Positions 30,196 to 39,322 of a DNA stretch of 64,000 nucleotides are shown here, one piece after another. Where the stretch lies: contig NZ_LMNG01000033.1 in NCBI RefSeq assembly GCF_001423295.1, positions 149,643-213,642 of the forward strand. Direction: 5' to 3'. Numbering within the stretch: the stretch's first letter is position 1; every line of letters begins with the position of its first letter. The translations under genes were made by a program, and so were the position numbers. The notes under the pieces are model-generated. The model saw only the letters and a program-made list of their open reading frames with translations. It searched no databases and had not been told where the DNA came from. The DNA comes from Methylobacterium sp. Leaf112. GTDB taxonomy: Bacteria > Pseudomonadota > Alphaproteobacteria > Rhizobiales > Beijerinckiaceae.

Positions 30196-30978
30196 TCAGA
30201 CGTTCGCCGGCTCGAGCGTGAGGCGATCGCCGGTCCGCAAGGTGCCGCCGGCCACCACCTCTGCGTAGACTCCGCAATCCGTGTGGCCAAGGTGCTGCGA
30301 CAGGGCGCGGGGGATCGTGAGGTCGCGAATGCCCGTGACCGGATCGACGTTGGTCGCCGCGCAACGCTCCGTGCGTTTGAGAACGCGCAGCGCGACCCCG
30401 CCGTGCGTGACGAGCGTGCGCCCGACGAGGTCGAGTTCGGCCCAAGGCGCCAGACCCGAGACGTGGAGATTCGCTCGGAACCGCAGGGGATCGACGGCAG
30501 CACCCGTCAGGGTCTCGACCGCCGCGACGCTGGCGAGATTGAGGAGCGAAACGAAGCCACGGGGCGAATCGGTGAAGCGGAAGCCGTCGGGCGCGCCCAG
30601 CACCTTGGGCGGGCCGCGTAGGGCGTCGGGCAGGTACCCGGCCAGGAAGCTTTCGATGGCGCCGCGTCCTTCCGCCGTGCCGAGATCACCCTGCGCCGCG
30701 ACGCCGCCATCACCGTGGATCGTCAGGACGTTCGTATGCGCCTCGTAGCGTGCGTCGAGGCGGGCCAGGGCTTCGTGGCGCATGAGCATCAGGAATTTGA
30801 TCTTGGGCTGATGCACGGGTGCCGCCGGATCGAAGCCGGACGGGCCGTTCTCGACGGCGAACAAGCGATCGCCGGGAAAGTAGTCGCCCGCCTCCAGATC
30901 GACGCTGTCGAGCCGTTCGGGCGAGAGGCCCTTCACGGGGTAGCGATGGAGAGCGTCGAGGTGCAGTTCGTTCGTCAT
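30196..30978 (-). CDS. MOSC domain-containing protein
   Basis: A 260-residue protein starting MTNELHLDALHRYPVKGLSP. The N-terminal MOSC_N beta-barrel part (RYPVKGLSPERLDSVDLEAG) precedes the MOSC domain with FRANLHVSGLAPWAELD and the conserved cysteine in KRTERCAATNVDPVTGIRD. Relatives handle molybdenum-bound or sulfur-carrier chemistry (MOCS C-terminal type, YcbX, YiiM); the specific reaction here is not clear. The start at 30978 is preferred over 31038 because it begins at the conserved LHRYPVKG pattern. Divergent from clpB. Confidence 0.88.
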   Translation of the reverse strand: MTNELHLDALHRYPVKGLSPERLDSVDLEAGDYFPGDRLFAVENGPSGFDPAAPVHQPKIKFLMLMRHEALARLDARYEAHTNVLTIHGDGGVAAQGDLGTAEGRGAIESFLAGYLPDALRGPPKVLGAPDGFRFTDSPRGFVSLLNLASVAAVETLTGAAVDPLRFRANLHVSGLAPWAELDLVGRTLVTHGGVALRVLKRTERCAATNVDPVTGIRDLTIPRALSQHLGHTDCGVYAEVVAGGTLRTGDRLTLEPANV

Positions 30979-31007
30979 CGGAAGAGCATGGACCGGTGAC
31001 GAAGCCG

Positions 31008-31080
31008 CTTGCAAGGGTCCGGAAGATCCCGCCCCCACTTCGATCCGGACCCCCTTGTGGTGCGTATTTACAACACCACA
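31008..31080 (+). promoter_or_regulatory. Upstream control region of clpB with inverted repeat and heat-shock-like element
   Basis: CTTGCAA (31008-31014) is followed after 17 bases by CCCCCAC (31032-31038), which loosely resembles a sigma-32 promoter (CTTGAA and CCCCAT type boxes). Further down TGTGGTG (31056-31062) and CACCACA (31074-31080) form a perfect 7-bp inverted repeat with an 11-base spacer. Either could control clpB or the divergent MOSC gene. It does not match the CIRCE operator. Assignment is inference from position and pattern. Confidence 0.4.
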
Positions 31081-31217
31081 TCCGTGTCACCGGCGGCTGG
31101 ATGGCGCCGGGGTTCTCGCAGTGAAGGTATGGGACCGGAGCCGGGGAACGACGTCTCGGAACGGCCGCGCCGCCTCATGCGGGCGGGACCGGACCGACAC
31201 GGGGAGGTGGAAAGAGC

Positions 31218-33845
31218 ATGAATTTCGAGATCTACACCGAACGCGCCCGCGGCTTCGTCCAGTCGGCGCAGACCCTGGCCATGCGCGAGGGTCATCCGCA
31301 ATTGCAGCCGGGTCACCTCCTGAAGGTGCTTCTCGACGACCCCGAGGGCCTGTGTGCCGGCCTCATCGACCGTGCGGGCGGGCAGTCCCGGGTCGCCCTC
31401 GCGCAGGTCGAGACATGGCTCGCTAGGCAGCCCAAGGTGTCCGGCAATTCGTCCCAGCCCCAGGCGACGCGCGAACTCGTGCGCCTGTTCGACACCGCCG
31501 AGAAGGCGGCCGAGAAGGCCGGCGATTCCTACGTCACCGTGGAGCGCCTGCTCCTGGCGCTCGCCGTCGAGAAGGACACCGAGTCCGGCAAGGCGCTCGC
31601 CGCCGCGGGCGTGACGCCGGCGTCGCTGAATGGGGCCATCAACGCCCTGCGCAAGGGCCGCACTGCCGACAACGCCACGGCGGAGAACGCCTACGACGCC
31701 CTGAAGAAATACGCCCGCGACCTCACGGAAGCCGCCCGCGAAGGCAAGCTCGATCCGGTGATCGGCCGTGACGAGGAGATCCGGCGTACGATCCAGGTCC
31801 TGTCCCGGCGCACCAAGAACAATCCCGTGCTCATCGGCGAGCCCGGCGTCGGCAAGACCGCCATCGTCGAGGGGCTCGCCCTACGCATCGTCGACGGCGA
31901 CGTGCCCGAGAGCTTGAAGGACAAGAGCCTGCTCGCCCTCGACATGGGCTCGCTGATCGCGGGCGCCAAATACCGCGGCGAGTTCGAAGAGCGCCTGAAG
32001 GGCGTGCTGTCCGAGGTGACGGCGGCCGAAGGCGGCATCATTCTGTTCATCGACGAAATGCACACCCTCGTGGGCGCCGGAAAGGCCGACGGGGCGATGG
32101 ATGCCTCGAACCTCCTGAAGCCCGCCCTGGCACGGGGCGAACTGCACTGCGTCGGCGCAACAACCCTCGACGAGTACCGCAAGCACGTCGAGAAGGACGC
32201 CGCCCTGGCGCGGCGCTTCCAGCCCGTCTTCGTGTCCGAGCCCACCGTGGAGGATACGGTCTCGATCCTGCGCGGCATCAAGGAGAAGTACGAGCAGCAC
32301 CACGGCGTGCGTATCCAGGATGCGGCGTTGGTCGCGGCCGCCACCCTGTCGAACCGCTACATCACCGACCGTTTCCTTCCCGATAAGGCCATCGACCTCA
32401 TGGACGAGGCGGGCTCGCGCCTGCGCATGCAGGTCGATTCGAAGCCCGAGGAACTCGACAATATCGACCGCGAGATCGTGCGCCGGAAGATCGAGGGCGA
32501 GGCCCTGAAGAAGGAGACCGACACCGCCTCCCGCGACCGCCTCGTGCGGCTGGAAAAGGAGTTGGCCGATCTTGAGGAGCAATCCTCGGCCATCACCTCG
32601 CGCTGGAAGGCGGAGAAGGACAAGCTCGGGGCAGCGGCCGACCTGAAGAAGAAGCTCGACGAGGCCCGCACGGAACTCGCCAACGCCCAGCGCCAGGGTC
32701 AATATCAGCGCGCCGGCGAACTCGCCTACGGCGTGGTGCCGGGCCTGGAGAAGCAGCTCGCCGAGATCGAGGCGGCGGCCGAGTCTGCGGTCAGCCGCGA
32801 CGGCATGGTCGAAGAGGCGGTGACCCCTGCCCACATCGCCGGGGTTGTCTCGCGCTGGACCGGCGTGCCCGTGGACAAGATGCTGGAGGGCGAGCGCGAC
32901 AAGCTGCTCGCCATGGAATCGGCTTTGGCGAAGCGCGTCGTCGGCCAGCGCGAGGCGGTGGAGGCGGTCGCGACCGCCGTGCGCCGGGCCCGGGCCGGCC
33001 TGCAGGACCCCAACCGGCCCATCGGTTCGTTCATGTTCCTCGGGCCCACGGGCGTCGGCAAGACCGAGCTGACGAAGGCGCTCGCCGGGTTCCTATTCGA
33101 CGACGACACGGCGCTCGTACGGATCGACATGTCGGAATACATGGAGAAGCACGCCGTTGCCCGCCTCATCGGTGCGCCTCCGGGCTACGTTGGCTACGAG
33201 GAGGGAGGGTCCCTCACGGAGGCCGTACGACGCCGGCCGTATCAGGTCGTGTTGTTCGACGAGGTCGAGAAGGCGCATCCGGACGTGTTCAACGTCCTCC
33301 TGCAGGTGCTCGACGATGGGCGCCTGACGGACGGGCAGGGGCGCACGGTGGACTTCCGCAACACCCTCCTCATCATGACCTCGAACCTTGGCTCCGAGTA
33401 CCTCGTCAACCAGTCCGAGGGCGATGATACCGATGCCGTGCGCGACGAGGTGATGGGTGTGGTGCGCCATCACTTCCGGCCGGAATTCCTGAACCGGATC
33501 GACGAGATCATCCTGTTCCACCGCCTCAAGCGGTCGGAGATGGGCGCCATCGTCGACATCCAGCTCGGGCGTCTCCAGAAGCTTCTGGACGAGCGCAAGA
33601 TCACCATCGACGTCGAGCCCGATGCCCGCGACTGGCTCGCGGACAAGGGGTACGATCCGGCCTACGGGGCGCGTCCGCTGAAGCGGGTGATCCAGAAGGC
33701 GGTGCAGGACCGCCTCGCCGAGCAGCTCCTGTCCGGATCGATCCACGACGGCGAATCGGTGCCGGTGCGGCTCGGGCCCCTCGGGTTGACCGTGGGCGAT
33801 ACCCTCGCGGCCGAGACGCGCCCGCAGAACCGCCTGCTGAACTGA
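31218..33845 (+). CDS. clpB: ClpB disaggregase chaperone
   Basis: An 875-residue Hsp104/ClpB class I AAA+ protein that with DnaK reactivates aggregated proteins. Start MNFEIYTERARGFVQSAQT. The order is an N-terminal Clp domain and AAA1 with Walker A GEPGVGKTAIVEG. A coiled-coil middle domain (EGEALKKETDTASRDRLVRL region) leads to AAA2 with GPTGVGKTELTKAL and the C-terminal signature YDPAYGARPLKRVIQKAV. The middle domain distinguishes it from ClpA. A GGAGG site lies before the ATG. Downstream is a hairpin at 33859. Confidence 0.98.
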   Translation: MNFEIYTERARGFVQSAQTLAMREGHPQLQPGHLLKVLLDDPEGLCAGLIDRAGGQSRVALAQVETWLARQPKVSGNSSQPQATRELVRLFDTAEKAAEKAGDSYVTVERLLLALAVEKDTESGKALAAAGVTPASLNGAINALRKGRTADNATAENAYDALKKYARDLTEAAREGKLDPVIGRDEEIRRTIQVLSRRTKNNPVLIGEPGVGKTAIVEGLALRIVDGDVPESLKDKSLLALDMGSLIAGAKYRGEFEERLKGVLSEVTAAEGGIILFIDEMHTLVGAGKADGAMDASNLLKPALARGELHCVGATTLDEYRKHVEKDAALARRFQPVFVSEPTVEDTVSILRGIKEKYEQHHGVRIQDAALVAAATLSNRYITDRFLPDKAIDLMDEAGSRLRMQVDSKPEELDNIDREIVRRKIEGEALKKETDTASRDRLVRLEKELADLEEQSSAITSRWKAEKDKLGAAADLKKKLDEARTELANAQRQGQYQRAGELAYGVVPGLEKQLAEIEAAAESAVSRDGMVEEAVTPAHIAGVVSRWTGVPVDKMLEGERDKLLAMESALAKRVVGQREAVEAVATAVRRARAGLQDPNRPIGSFMFLGPTGVGKTELTKALAGFLFDDDTALVRIDMSEYMEKHAVARLIGAPPGYVGYEEGGSLTEAVRRRPYQVVLFDEVEKAHPDVFNVLLQVLDDGRLTDGQGRTVDFRNTLLIMTSNLGSEYLVNQSEGDDTDAVRDEVMGVVRHHFRPEFLNRIDEIILFHRLKRSEMGAIVDIQLGRLQKLLDERKITIDVEPDARDWLADKGYDPAYGARPLKRVIQKAVQDRLAEQLLSGSIHDGESVPVRLGPLGLTVGDTLAAETRPQNRLLN

Positions 33846-33858
33846 CACGGATGTGACC

Positions 33859-33884
33859 GGACCGTCGCTCGCGAGCGGCGGTCC
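33859..33884 (+). terminator. Hairpin downstream of clpB
   Basis: GGACCG and CGGTCC flank a near-perfect inner palindrome CGCTCGCGAGCG, with one T/G mismatch between them, 14 bases after the clpB stop. Not followed by a T-run; a plausible transcript end. Confidence 0.45.
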
Positions 33885-34047
33885 GATGCGATCCATCGAC
33901 TGCATACCGCGTTGATCCGCATGGTTAGCGAATTCTTAACGGGTTTGGCCGAAGGCTTGTCCCGGAATCGATGTTCCCGCAGTGGACTATCGCTAGGGGC
34001 AGCCAGGCCTTAATCCTGACGGCTACGCTTCAACACGGACGAACGCC

Positions 34048-34425
34048 ATGCGATTCTGCGCCCTTCCCGCACTGATGCTCCTCGCCGGGATGGCGCAGGT
34101 GGAGGCCGGGTCGCTTCCGGTCGACGAGACCACCTATGTCGAGAACTCCCTGAACCGCGACGGCCGTCTCGTCGTCGAGCATCGGCCCATCGCCCGGACG
34201 CCGGGTGGGCGTCAGTCCGGCTCGTCCGCCGAACTCGCCGGCTTCTGCCACGAGGGTGGCATCATCCGCCGCCGGGACGAGTTCGGCCAACCCGTGATTC
34301 TGCGTCAGCGCGAAGTCTGCGACAGCGTCGCGCCGCGCACCCTTGCGCCGGGTCAGGTCGATGCCCGTCCGACTTGGCCCGAGGAGCCCGGTTCGCGCCG
34401 CCGCGTTCTGCGGGTGAAGGGCTGA
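34048..34425 (+). CDS. Secreted hypothetical protein, 125 residues
   Basis: Starts MRFCALPALMLLAGMAQVEA, a clear signal peptide with likely cleavage after VEA. The mature part (SLPVDETTYVENSLNRDGRL) is polar, with cysteines in GFCHEGG and REVCDSV, which could form a disulfide. No known domain. The C-terminus PGSRRRVLRVKG is basic. Position between clpB and a YgjP-type protease gives no functional hint. Codon use matches the neighbours. Confidence 0.72.
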   Translation: MRFCALPALMLLAGMAQVEAGSLPVDETTYVENSLNRDGRLVVEHRPIARTPGGRQSGSSAELAGFCHEGGIIRRRDEFGQPVILRQREVCDSVAPRTLAPGQVDARPTWPEEPGSRRRVLRVKG

Positions 34426-34490
34426 CGAAAAGGGTCCTGCCTCTCCGTCGTCTCGTGCCGAAGCTGGGTGAGCGTTCGGGAAGTACGTCC

Positions 34491-35225
34491 TCAGCCGTAA
34501 CGATGCAGGCTCGATCCATTGCGCTTGAGCCAGCGTTCCGCCTCCTCGACATGCGGGCAGATGGCGCCGACGAGACTCCAGAACCGGGCCGAGTGATTCA
34601 TCTCCTTCAGGTGCGCCATCTCGTGGGCGACGAGGTAGTCGAGCACCAGCGGCGGGGCCAGGATCAGCCGCCACGAAAAATTAAGGGCACCCTGGGCCGT
34701 GCATGAACCCCAGCGGCTGCGGGTGTCGCGTACGGTGATGCGCGTCGGCGCTTGTCCGATGGCTCCCCCATAGCTCTTCACGGCCGCGGTCAGATCCCGG
34801 CGCGCTTCCCGTTCGAGGAAATCGCCGATGCGCCGGGCGATGTGCGGTGCCTCGCAGGCAACGGAGATCACGGGATCGTCCGCCGTCGCCTCGACCCGCG
34901 TCAGGCCGCCCGTCGACGACCGGTGAACGATGCGATGGGGGATGCCGCGCAGGGGAAGCACCGCGCCATCCACGAAGGCGATTCGCTCCGGCAGCTTGGC
35001 CAGCCGCAGGGCGATCCAGCCGCTATGGCTGATCGCGAATTTCTGCGCCACCGCCAGCGAGGTCCGCGCCGGTAGGGTCATCACCACCTCACCGGTGGCG
35101 CTCGACACGCGCAGCGTCAAGCGACGCGCCGTCGGTCGACGCCGCAGGGCGATGCGGAAGGTCTCACCCTCGTGGGCGATATCGAGATGGTCCGGGTCCG
35201 GCCCGCGCAGCAGCGCCAATCGCAT
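34491..35225 (-). CDS. M48-type metallopeptidase of the YgjP family
   Basis: A 244-residue protein starting MRLALLRGPDPDHLDIAHEG. The C-terminal catalytic region holds HEMAHLKEMNHSARFW, the YgjP/WLM-type zinc motif (HExxH plus downstream histidine). Preceding it are RDTRSRWGSCTAQGALNFSW and LAPPLVLDYLVAHE, characteristic of this family. The N-terminal beta-rich half contains LRRRPTARRLTLRVS. A zinc-dependent cytoplasmic protease is expected from the motif, but no bacterial substrate is known. The end and direction are clear, and a 70-base gap separates it from the PHA depolymerase upstream on the same strand. Confidence 0.9.
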   Translation of the reverse strand: MRLALLRGPDPDHLDIAHEGETFRIALRRRPTARRLTLRVSSATGEVVMTLPARTSLAVAQKFAISHSGWIALRLAKLPERIAFVDGAVLPLRGIPHRIVHRSSTGGLTRVEATADDPVISVACEAPHIARRIGDFLEREARRDLTAAVKSYGGAIGQAPTRITVRDTRSRWGSCTAQGALNFSWRLILAPPLVLDYLVAHEMAHLKEMNHSARFWSLVGAICPHVEEAERWLKRNGSSLHRYG

Positions 35226-35295
35226 GCGGGCAGCTTAGCGGTGCCGCCGCCGCGCCGCCATCGTCGGGAAGGCGAATTGCTGGGGGCAGGTCGCC

Positions 35296-36564
35296 TCAGT
35301 CCGCCGGTTCCTGGGCGATGGCGGGGCGGGCCTGCATCGCGCGGATGAATTCGGCGATGCGCGGCGCGATCACGGTGCGATAACGGGAGCCGTTGAACAC
35401 CCCATAATGCCCGACGCCCTTCTGCAGGTGATAGGCTTTTCGTTCGGGCGGCAGGTTCGGCGTGAGATCGAGGGCCGCCTGCGTCTGCCCGACCCCCGAG
35501 ATGTCGTCGTTCTCGCCCTCGATGGCGAGGATCGCGCAGGTGCGGATCGCCCCGAGGTCGACGCGCGTGCCCGCGTGCATCATCGTGCCCTTCGGCAGGG
35601 CGTGATCGACGAAAACGGTCTTGATCGTCTGCAGGTAGAAGTCCGCCGTCAGGTCCATCACCGCGAGGTACTCGTCGTAGAAGTCGCGGTGCTTCTCGGC
35701 CGAATCGCCGTCGCCGGTGACGAGGTGGTCGAACATCTCCGCGTGGGCGTCGACGTGACGATCGAGGTTCATCGACATGAAACCGGACAGCTGGAAGAAG
35801 CCCGGATAGACGCTGCGCCACGCCCCCGGATACCCAGCCGGCACGGTCGTGATGCAGTTGCGCTCGAACCACTTCGTGCCGCGCTCCTGGGCGAGGCAGT
35901 TCACGGCGGTGGGCGAACGCCGCGTGTCGATGGGGCCGCCCATGAGGGTCATGGAAGTCGGCACGGTGGCGTGCCCGCGCGCCTCCATCACCGCGATGGC
36001 GGCCAGCACCGGCACCGCCGGCTGGCACACGGCCATGACGTGGAGGTCGGGCCCGAGCATGGTGAACAGGGCGATGAGGTAGTCGATGTAGGTGTCGAGG
36101 TCGAAGCGCCCGGCGCTCAGCGGCACCATGCGAGCATCGGCCCAATCGGTGATGAAGACCTGATGGTCCGGCAGCATCGCCTCCACGGTGCCGCGCAGGA
36201 GAGTGGCGTAATGCCCGGACATCGGCGCCACGATGAGGAGCTTCGGCTGTGGCTGGCTCGGACCGCGAACAAAACCACGGTCGAAGGTGATGGCCCGGCA
36301 GAACGGCCGCTCCCACACCACGCGTTCGCTCACCGGCACGCTGTGGCCCTCGATCCAGGTGCCGGTGAATCCGAAGCCCGGTTTGGCGTAGCGACGCGTC
36401 ATCCGCTCGAACATCTCGCAGGCCGCCGCGACGCTGCGGGCATAGGGGCCGTACGACAACGGATTGGCTGGGTTCTGAAGGCTGTGCTTGACCATGTCGG
36501 CGGCAACCCGCGCCGGCGTGGTCATGATCCGGGCGGTCTCATACCAGTAGTAGGACAGGTTCAC
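35296..36564 (-). CDS. phaZ: Intracellular polyhydroxyalkanoate depolymerase
   Basis: A 422-residue alpha/beta hydrolase that mobilises stored PHB granules. I start it at GTG 36564 (encoding MNLSYYWYETARIMTTPARV), directly after GGGGGAGG. In-frame upstream residues to 36639 do not look coding. The catalytic cysteine in VCQPAVPVLAAI (Cys180) replaces the serine of the lipase box, as in Cupriavidus PhaZ1. IEGENDDISG (aspartate) and GVGHYGVFNGSR (histidine) complete the site. PhaZ proteins act on native intracellular granules and contribute acetyl units under carbon limitation. It faces the RegB histidine kinase divergently. Confidence 0.92.
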   Translation of the reverse strand: MNLSYYWYETARIMTTPARVAADMVKHSLQNPANPLSYGPYARSVAAACEMFERMTRRYAKPGFGFTGTWIEGHSVPVSERVVWERPFCRAITFDRGFVRGPSQPQPKLLIVAPMSGHYATLLRGTVEAMLPDHQVFITDWADARMVPLSAGRFDLDTYIDYLIALFTMLGPDLHVMAVCQPAVPVLAAIAVMEARGHATVPTSMTLMGGPIDTRRSPTAVNCLAQERGTKWFERNCITTVPAGYPGAWRSVYPGFFQLSGFMSMNLDRHVDAHAEMFDHLVTGDGDSAEKHRDFYDEYLAVMDLTADFYLQTIKTVFVDHALPKGTMMHAGTRVDLGAIRTCAILAIEGENDDISGVGQTQAALDLTPNLPPERKAYHLQKGVGHYGVFNGSRYRTVIAPRIAEFIRAMQARPAIAQEPAD

Positions 36565-36854
36565 GATGGCCTCCCCCTGTTCCGGAACGCAGCGCCTGCC
36601 TGATGCATGAAGGTTGGCGCATGGTTCGTGCCGCGCCATTCAGCCCGGGCTTGTCTCCGACTTAGGGCGCAACCTGCGGCGACAAGTCCCGTGCGTGACG
36701 TTCCGGCCGCTTTGCCACCTCCGACGCGGGAGAGCGAAGTCCTGTCACGGATCGGCGTGGCGATGCGAACGAAAGCGTCCGCTTCGAACCAGGTGCGGAA
36801 GACTTGATTGCCCACGATGGGATGGACGTTGGATCACGCGGCCCTATCGTTCTG

Positions 36855-38255
36855 ATGGACATGATGGACATGAGCACCACCGGCTTCGTGCGCGACGCCC
36901 GGCACCTCCGGCTCGATACCTTCGTCCGCCTGCGCTGGCTCGCGATCACCGGCCAGAGCGCGGCCGTGGTCGGCGCCCAGTTCGGCCTTGGGCTGCCACT
37001 GCCGTTCGGCTGGTGCTTCCTCGTCATCGCGGCCTCGTCGTGGCTGAATCTCGCCCTGCGTATCCGGTTTCCCGCGAGTTACCGCCTTAGCGACGATTCG
37101 GCTGCACTGTTGCTGGCGTTCGACATCATTCAGCTCGCGGCCCTGCTGTTCCTCACGGGTGGCCTGCAGAACCCGTTTTCGCTCCTGTTCCTCGCCCCTG
37201 TGCTGATCTCGGCCACAGCCCTGCCGCCCGAGCGGACCCTGGCCCTTGGGCTCCTCGCCATCGGCCTCGCGACCCTGCTGGCCCTCATCCACCGGCCGCT
37301 GCCGTGGTTCGCCGATGGCCGCCTCGAACTGCCGTTCCTCTACATTTCCGGGGTATGGACCGCGATTCTCCTCGGTACGGCCTTCACCGGTGTCTACGCC
37401 TGGAAGGTCTCCGAGGAGACCCGGCTCCTCGCCCAGGCGCTTGCCGCCACCGAGCTCGTGCTCGCCCGCGAGCAGCACCTTTCGCAGCTCGATGGTCTGG
37501 CGGCGGCGGCGGCGCACGAGCTCGGCACACCGCTCGGCACCATCATGGTGGTGACGAAGGAGCTGAGCCGTCAGCTCGCTCCGACGGCGTCGCCGGGCGT
37601 ACGTGAGGATCTCGCGCTCCTTCGCGATCAGGTCGATCGCTGCCGCAGCATTCTGTCGAAGCTCACATCGCTCGATGGGGATGGGGGGGGCTTCCTCCAG
37701 ACCGTGAGCCTGAGCCACCTCGTCGAGGAATTGGTGGCGCCCCAGCGCGCCATGGGCATCATCCTCGACGTCACCAGCAGGGGGGAGGGGCAGGAGCCCT
37801 CGACCCGGCGCAACCCCGGCGTCCTGTTTGGGCTCGCGAACATCGTCGACAATGCCGTGGATTTCGCCAAGACCCGCGTCATCATCGAGGCGCGCTGGAC
37901 TTATGAGCAGGTCTGGCTCGAGATGCGCGACGACGGTCCCGGCTTCTCCGGCGAGGTGCTGCTTCGCGCCGGCGAGCCCTACGTGACCACTCGGAGCAAC
38001 GACCGGGCGAAATCCGGCGCGACCACGGGTGCAGGCCTGGGACTGGGTTTGTTCATCGCCAAAACCCTCATCGAGCGCTCAGGTGCGCAACTCACCTTGT
38101 CGAACGCGCCCGATCCCACTGCGACGGGCGCCGTCGTGCGCGTGTCCTGGGCGCGGCACGTGTTCGAGCGCGGCATCGCGGTTGCGCGTCATGCACAGAA
38201 TGGAGAGCTGGCAACCCCTGATCAGGACCGTTCCGGCGCCTATATAAGTTCCTGA
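36855..38255 (+). CDS. regB: Redox-sensing histidine kinase RegB/ActS type
   Basis: A 466-residue membrane kinase with six membrane helices in the first 210 residues (RWLAITGQSAAVVGAQ to LYISGVWTAILLGTAF). The quinone-binding motif GGLQNPFSLLF is present, as in RegB/PrrB. The H-box AAAAHELGTPLGT has the phospho-accepting His221, and the redox cysteine of the family is Cys263 in DRCRSIL. The ATP-binding domain has NIVDNAVDFA and GAGLGLGLFIAKTL. Start at 36855 is chosen among clustered ATGs with no strong ribosome site. Pairs with the following response regulator. Confidence 0.9.
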   Translation: MDMMDMSTTGFVRDARHLRLDTFVRLRWLAITGQSAAVVGAQFGLGLPLPFGWCFLVIAASSWLNLALRIRFPASYRLSDDSAALLLAFDIIQLAALLFLTGGLQNPFSLLFLAPVLISATALPPERTLALGLLAIGLATLLALIHRPLPWFADGRLELPFLYISGVWTAILLGTAFTGVYAWKVSEETRLLAQALAATELVLAREQHLSQLDGLAAAAAHELGTPLGTIMVVTKELSRQLAPTASPGVREDLALLRDQVDRCRSILSKLTSLDGDGGGFLQTVSLSHLVEELVAPQRAMGIILDVTSRGEGQEPSTRRNPGVLFGLANIVDNAVDFAKTRVIIEARWTYEQVWLEMRDDGPGFSGEVLLRAGEPYVTTRSNDRAKSGATTGAGLGLGLFIAKTLIERSGAQLTLSNAPDPTATGAVVRVSWARHVFERGIAVARHAQNGELATPDQDRSGAYISS

Positions 38256-38268
38256 AGACTTACAGGAA
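38249..38268 (+). other. Inverted repeat between regB and regA
   Basis: TTCCTG and CAGGAA form a perfect 6-bp repeat with an eight-base spacer, from the regB stop region into the regA leader. It could modulate translation or RNA stability of regA. No T-run follows. Confidence 0.35.
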
Positions 38269-38285
38269 CGCAGGAGACGCGTCGA

Positions 38286-38888
38286 ATGCAGACGCAGACC
38301 GGTACAACGGCGCCTGGCGCCGATATCATGCAACTTGGCGATAACGATCCGCTGGCCGCTTTCACCGATCGTAGCCTGCTCATCGTCGATGACGACAAAC
38401 CGTTCTCGACCCGCCTCGCCCGCGCCATGGAGATGCGCGGCTACGAGGTCCACGTCGCCGAGAGCGTGGCCGAGGGGGTCTCGATGGTGGATGCGCGGGC
38501 GCCGGCCTTCGCGGTCATCGACATGCGTCTCGGAGATGGGAACGGCCTCGACGTCATCGCCCGTCTCAAGGAGCGTCGCCCGGAGGCCCGCGGCGTGATT
38601 CTTACGGGCTACGGCAACATCGCCACGGCGGTCACGGCGGTGAAGCTCGGCGCGTTCGACTATCTCGCCAAGCCCGCGGATGCCGACGAGATCCACGGCA
38701 CCCTCATGGCCCAGCCGGGCGAGCGGGCCGATCCGCCGGAGAACCCGATGTCGGCCGACCGGGTGCGCTGGGAGCACATCCAGCGGGTCTACGAGCTGTG
38801 CAGCCGCAACGTCTCGGAAACGGCGCGTCGCCTCAACATGCATCGCCGCACCCTGCAGCGCATCCTGGCCAAACGCGCGCCGCGCTGA
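38286..38888 (+). CDS. regA: Response regulator RegA/ActR type
   Basis: A 200-residue transcription regulator of the RegA/PrrA/ActR group. The receiver domain has VDDDKPFSTRLAR, phospho-accepting Asp79 in FAVIDMRLGDG, and ILTGYGNIATAV. The C-terminal Fis-type helix-turn-helix is NVSETARRLNMHRRTLQRIL, near-universal in this family. Such regulators control respiration, nitrogen and carbon fixation, and photosynthesis genes according to redox state. It follows the cognate kinase after 30 bases. The usual neighbour senC is absent here. Confidence 0.95.
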   Translation: MQTQTGTTAPGADIMQLGDNDPLAAFTDRSLLIVDDDKPFSTRLARAMEMRGYEVHVAESVAEGVSMVDARAPAFAVIDMRLGDGNGLDVIARLKERRPEARGVILTGYGNIATAVTAVKLGAFDYLAKPADADEIHGTLMAQPGERADPPENPMSADRVRWEHIQRVYELCSRNVSETARRLNMHRRTLQRILAKRAPR

Positions 38889-38997
38889 CGACGGGAAGGG
38901 GCGAAGTTGCGTGGTCCGACCAGATCGCGCTACTTCCCTCGACCGCCCGCGCAACGGGATCGCGCGGTGACGGAACGACAATCGGGATGCCACGCCA

Positions 38998-39237
38998 GTG
39001 AACACGCGCAACCTCATCACGATCGTCAGCATGATGGTGCTAGTGGGCACGGAAGTCTTCGCCGTCGCCATTGCGGCCGGATGGGCGCTGGCCGGCATCT
39101 TCGAACTCGGCGACACCGTCGGCCACGTGCTGATGGCCGTCTTCAGCCTCTTCGCCGCTTGGGTGATGTTGCAGCTCTGGCGTCGGGCCATCAGCATCGA
39201 ACCCCTGCGCGCCGCCCCCGCCGTACAGCGCCGCTAG
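38998..39237 (+). CDS. Small membrane protein, 79 residues
   Basis: Starts from GTG (MNTRNLITIVSMMVLVGTEV) and has two membrane helices, LITIVSMMVLVGTEVFAVAI and HVLMAVFSLFAAWVMLQL, with a polar tail RAISIEPLRAAPAVQRR. No named family recognised. Its position after regA and before purS could be chance. Codon use supports a gene; a ribosome site is not obvious. Confidence 0.6.
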   Translation: MNTRNLITIVSMMVLVGTEVFAVAIAAGWALAGIFELGDTVGHVLMAVFSLFAAWVMLQLWRRAISIEPLRAAPAVQRR

Positions 39238-39322
39238 ACGAGCAGGGTCCCTCCGCGTTGCCAGGGCGGCGTTTCCCGATTATCGCGGGGGCGCCCCGCC
39301 ACGCGCAGCCGAGTTCGACCCC

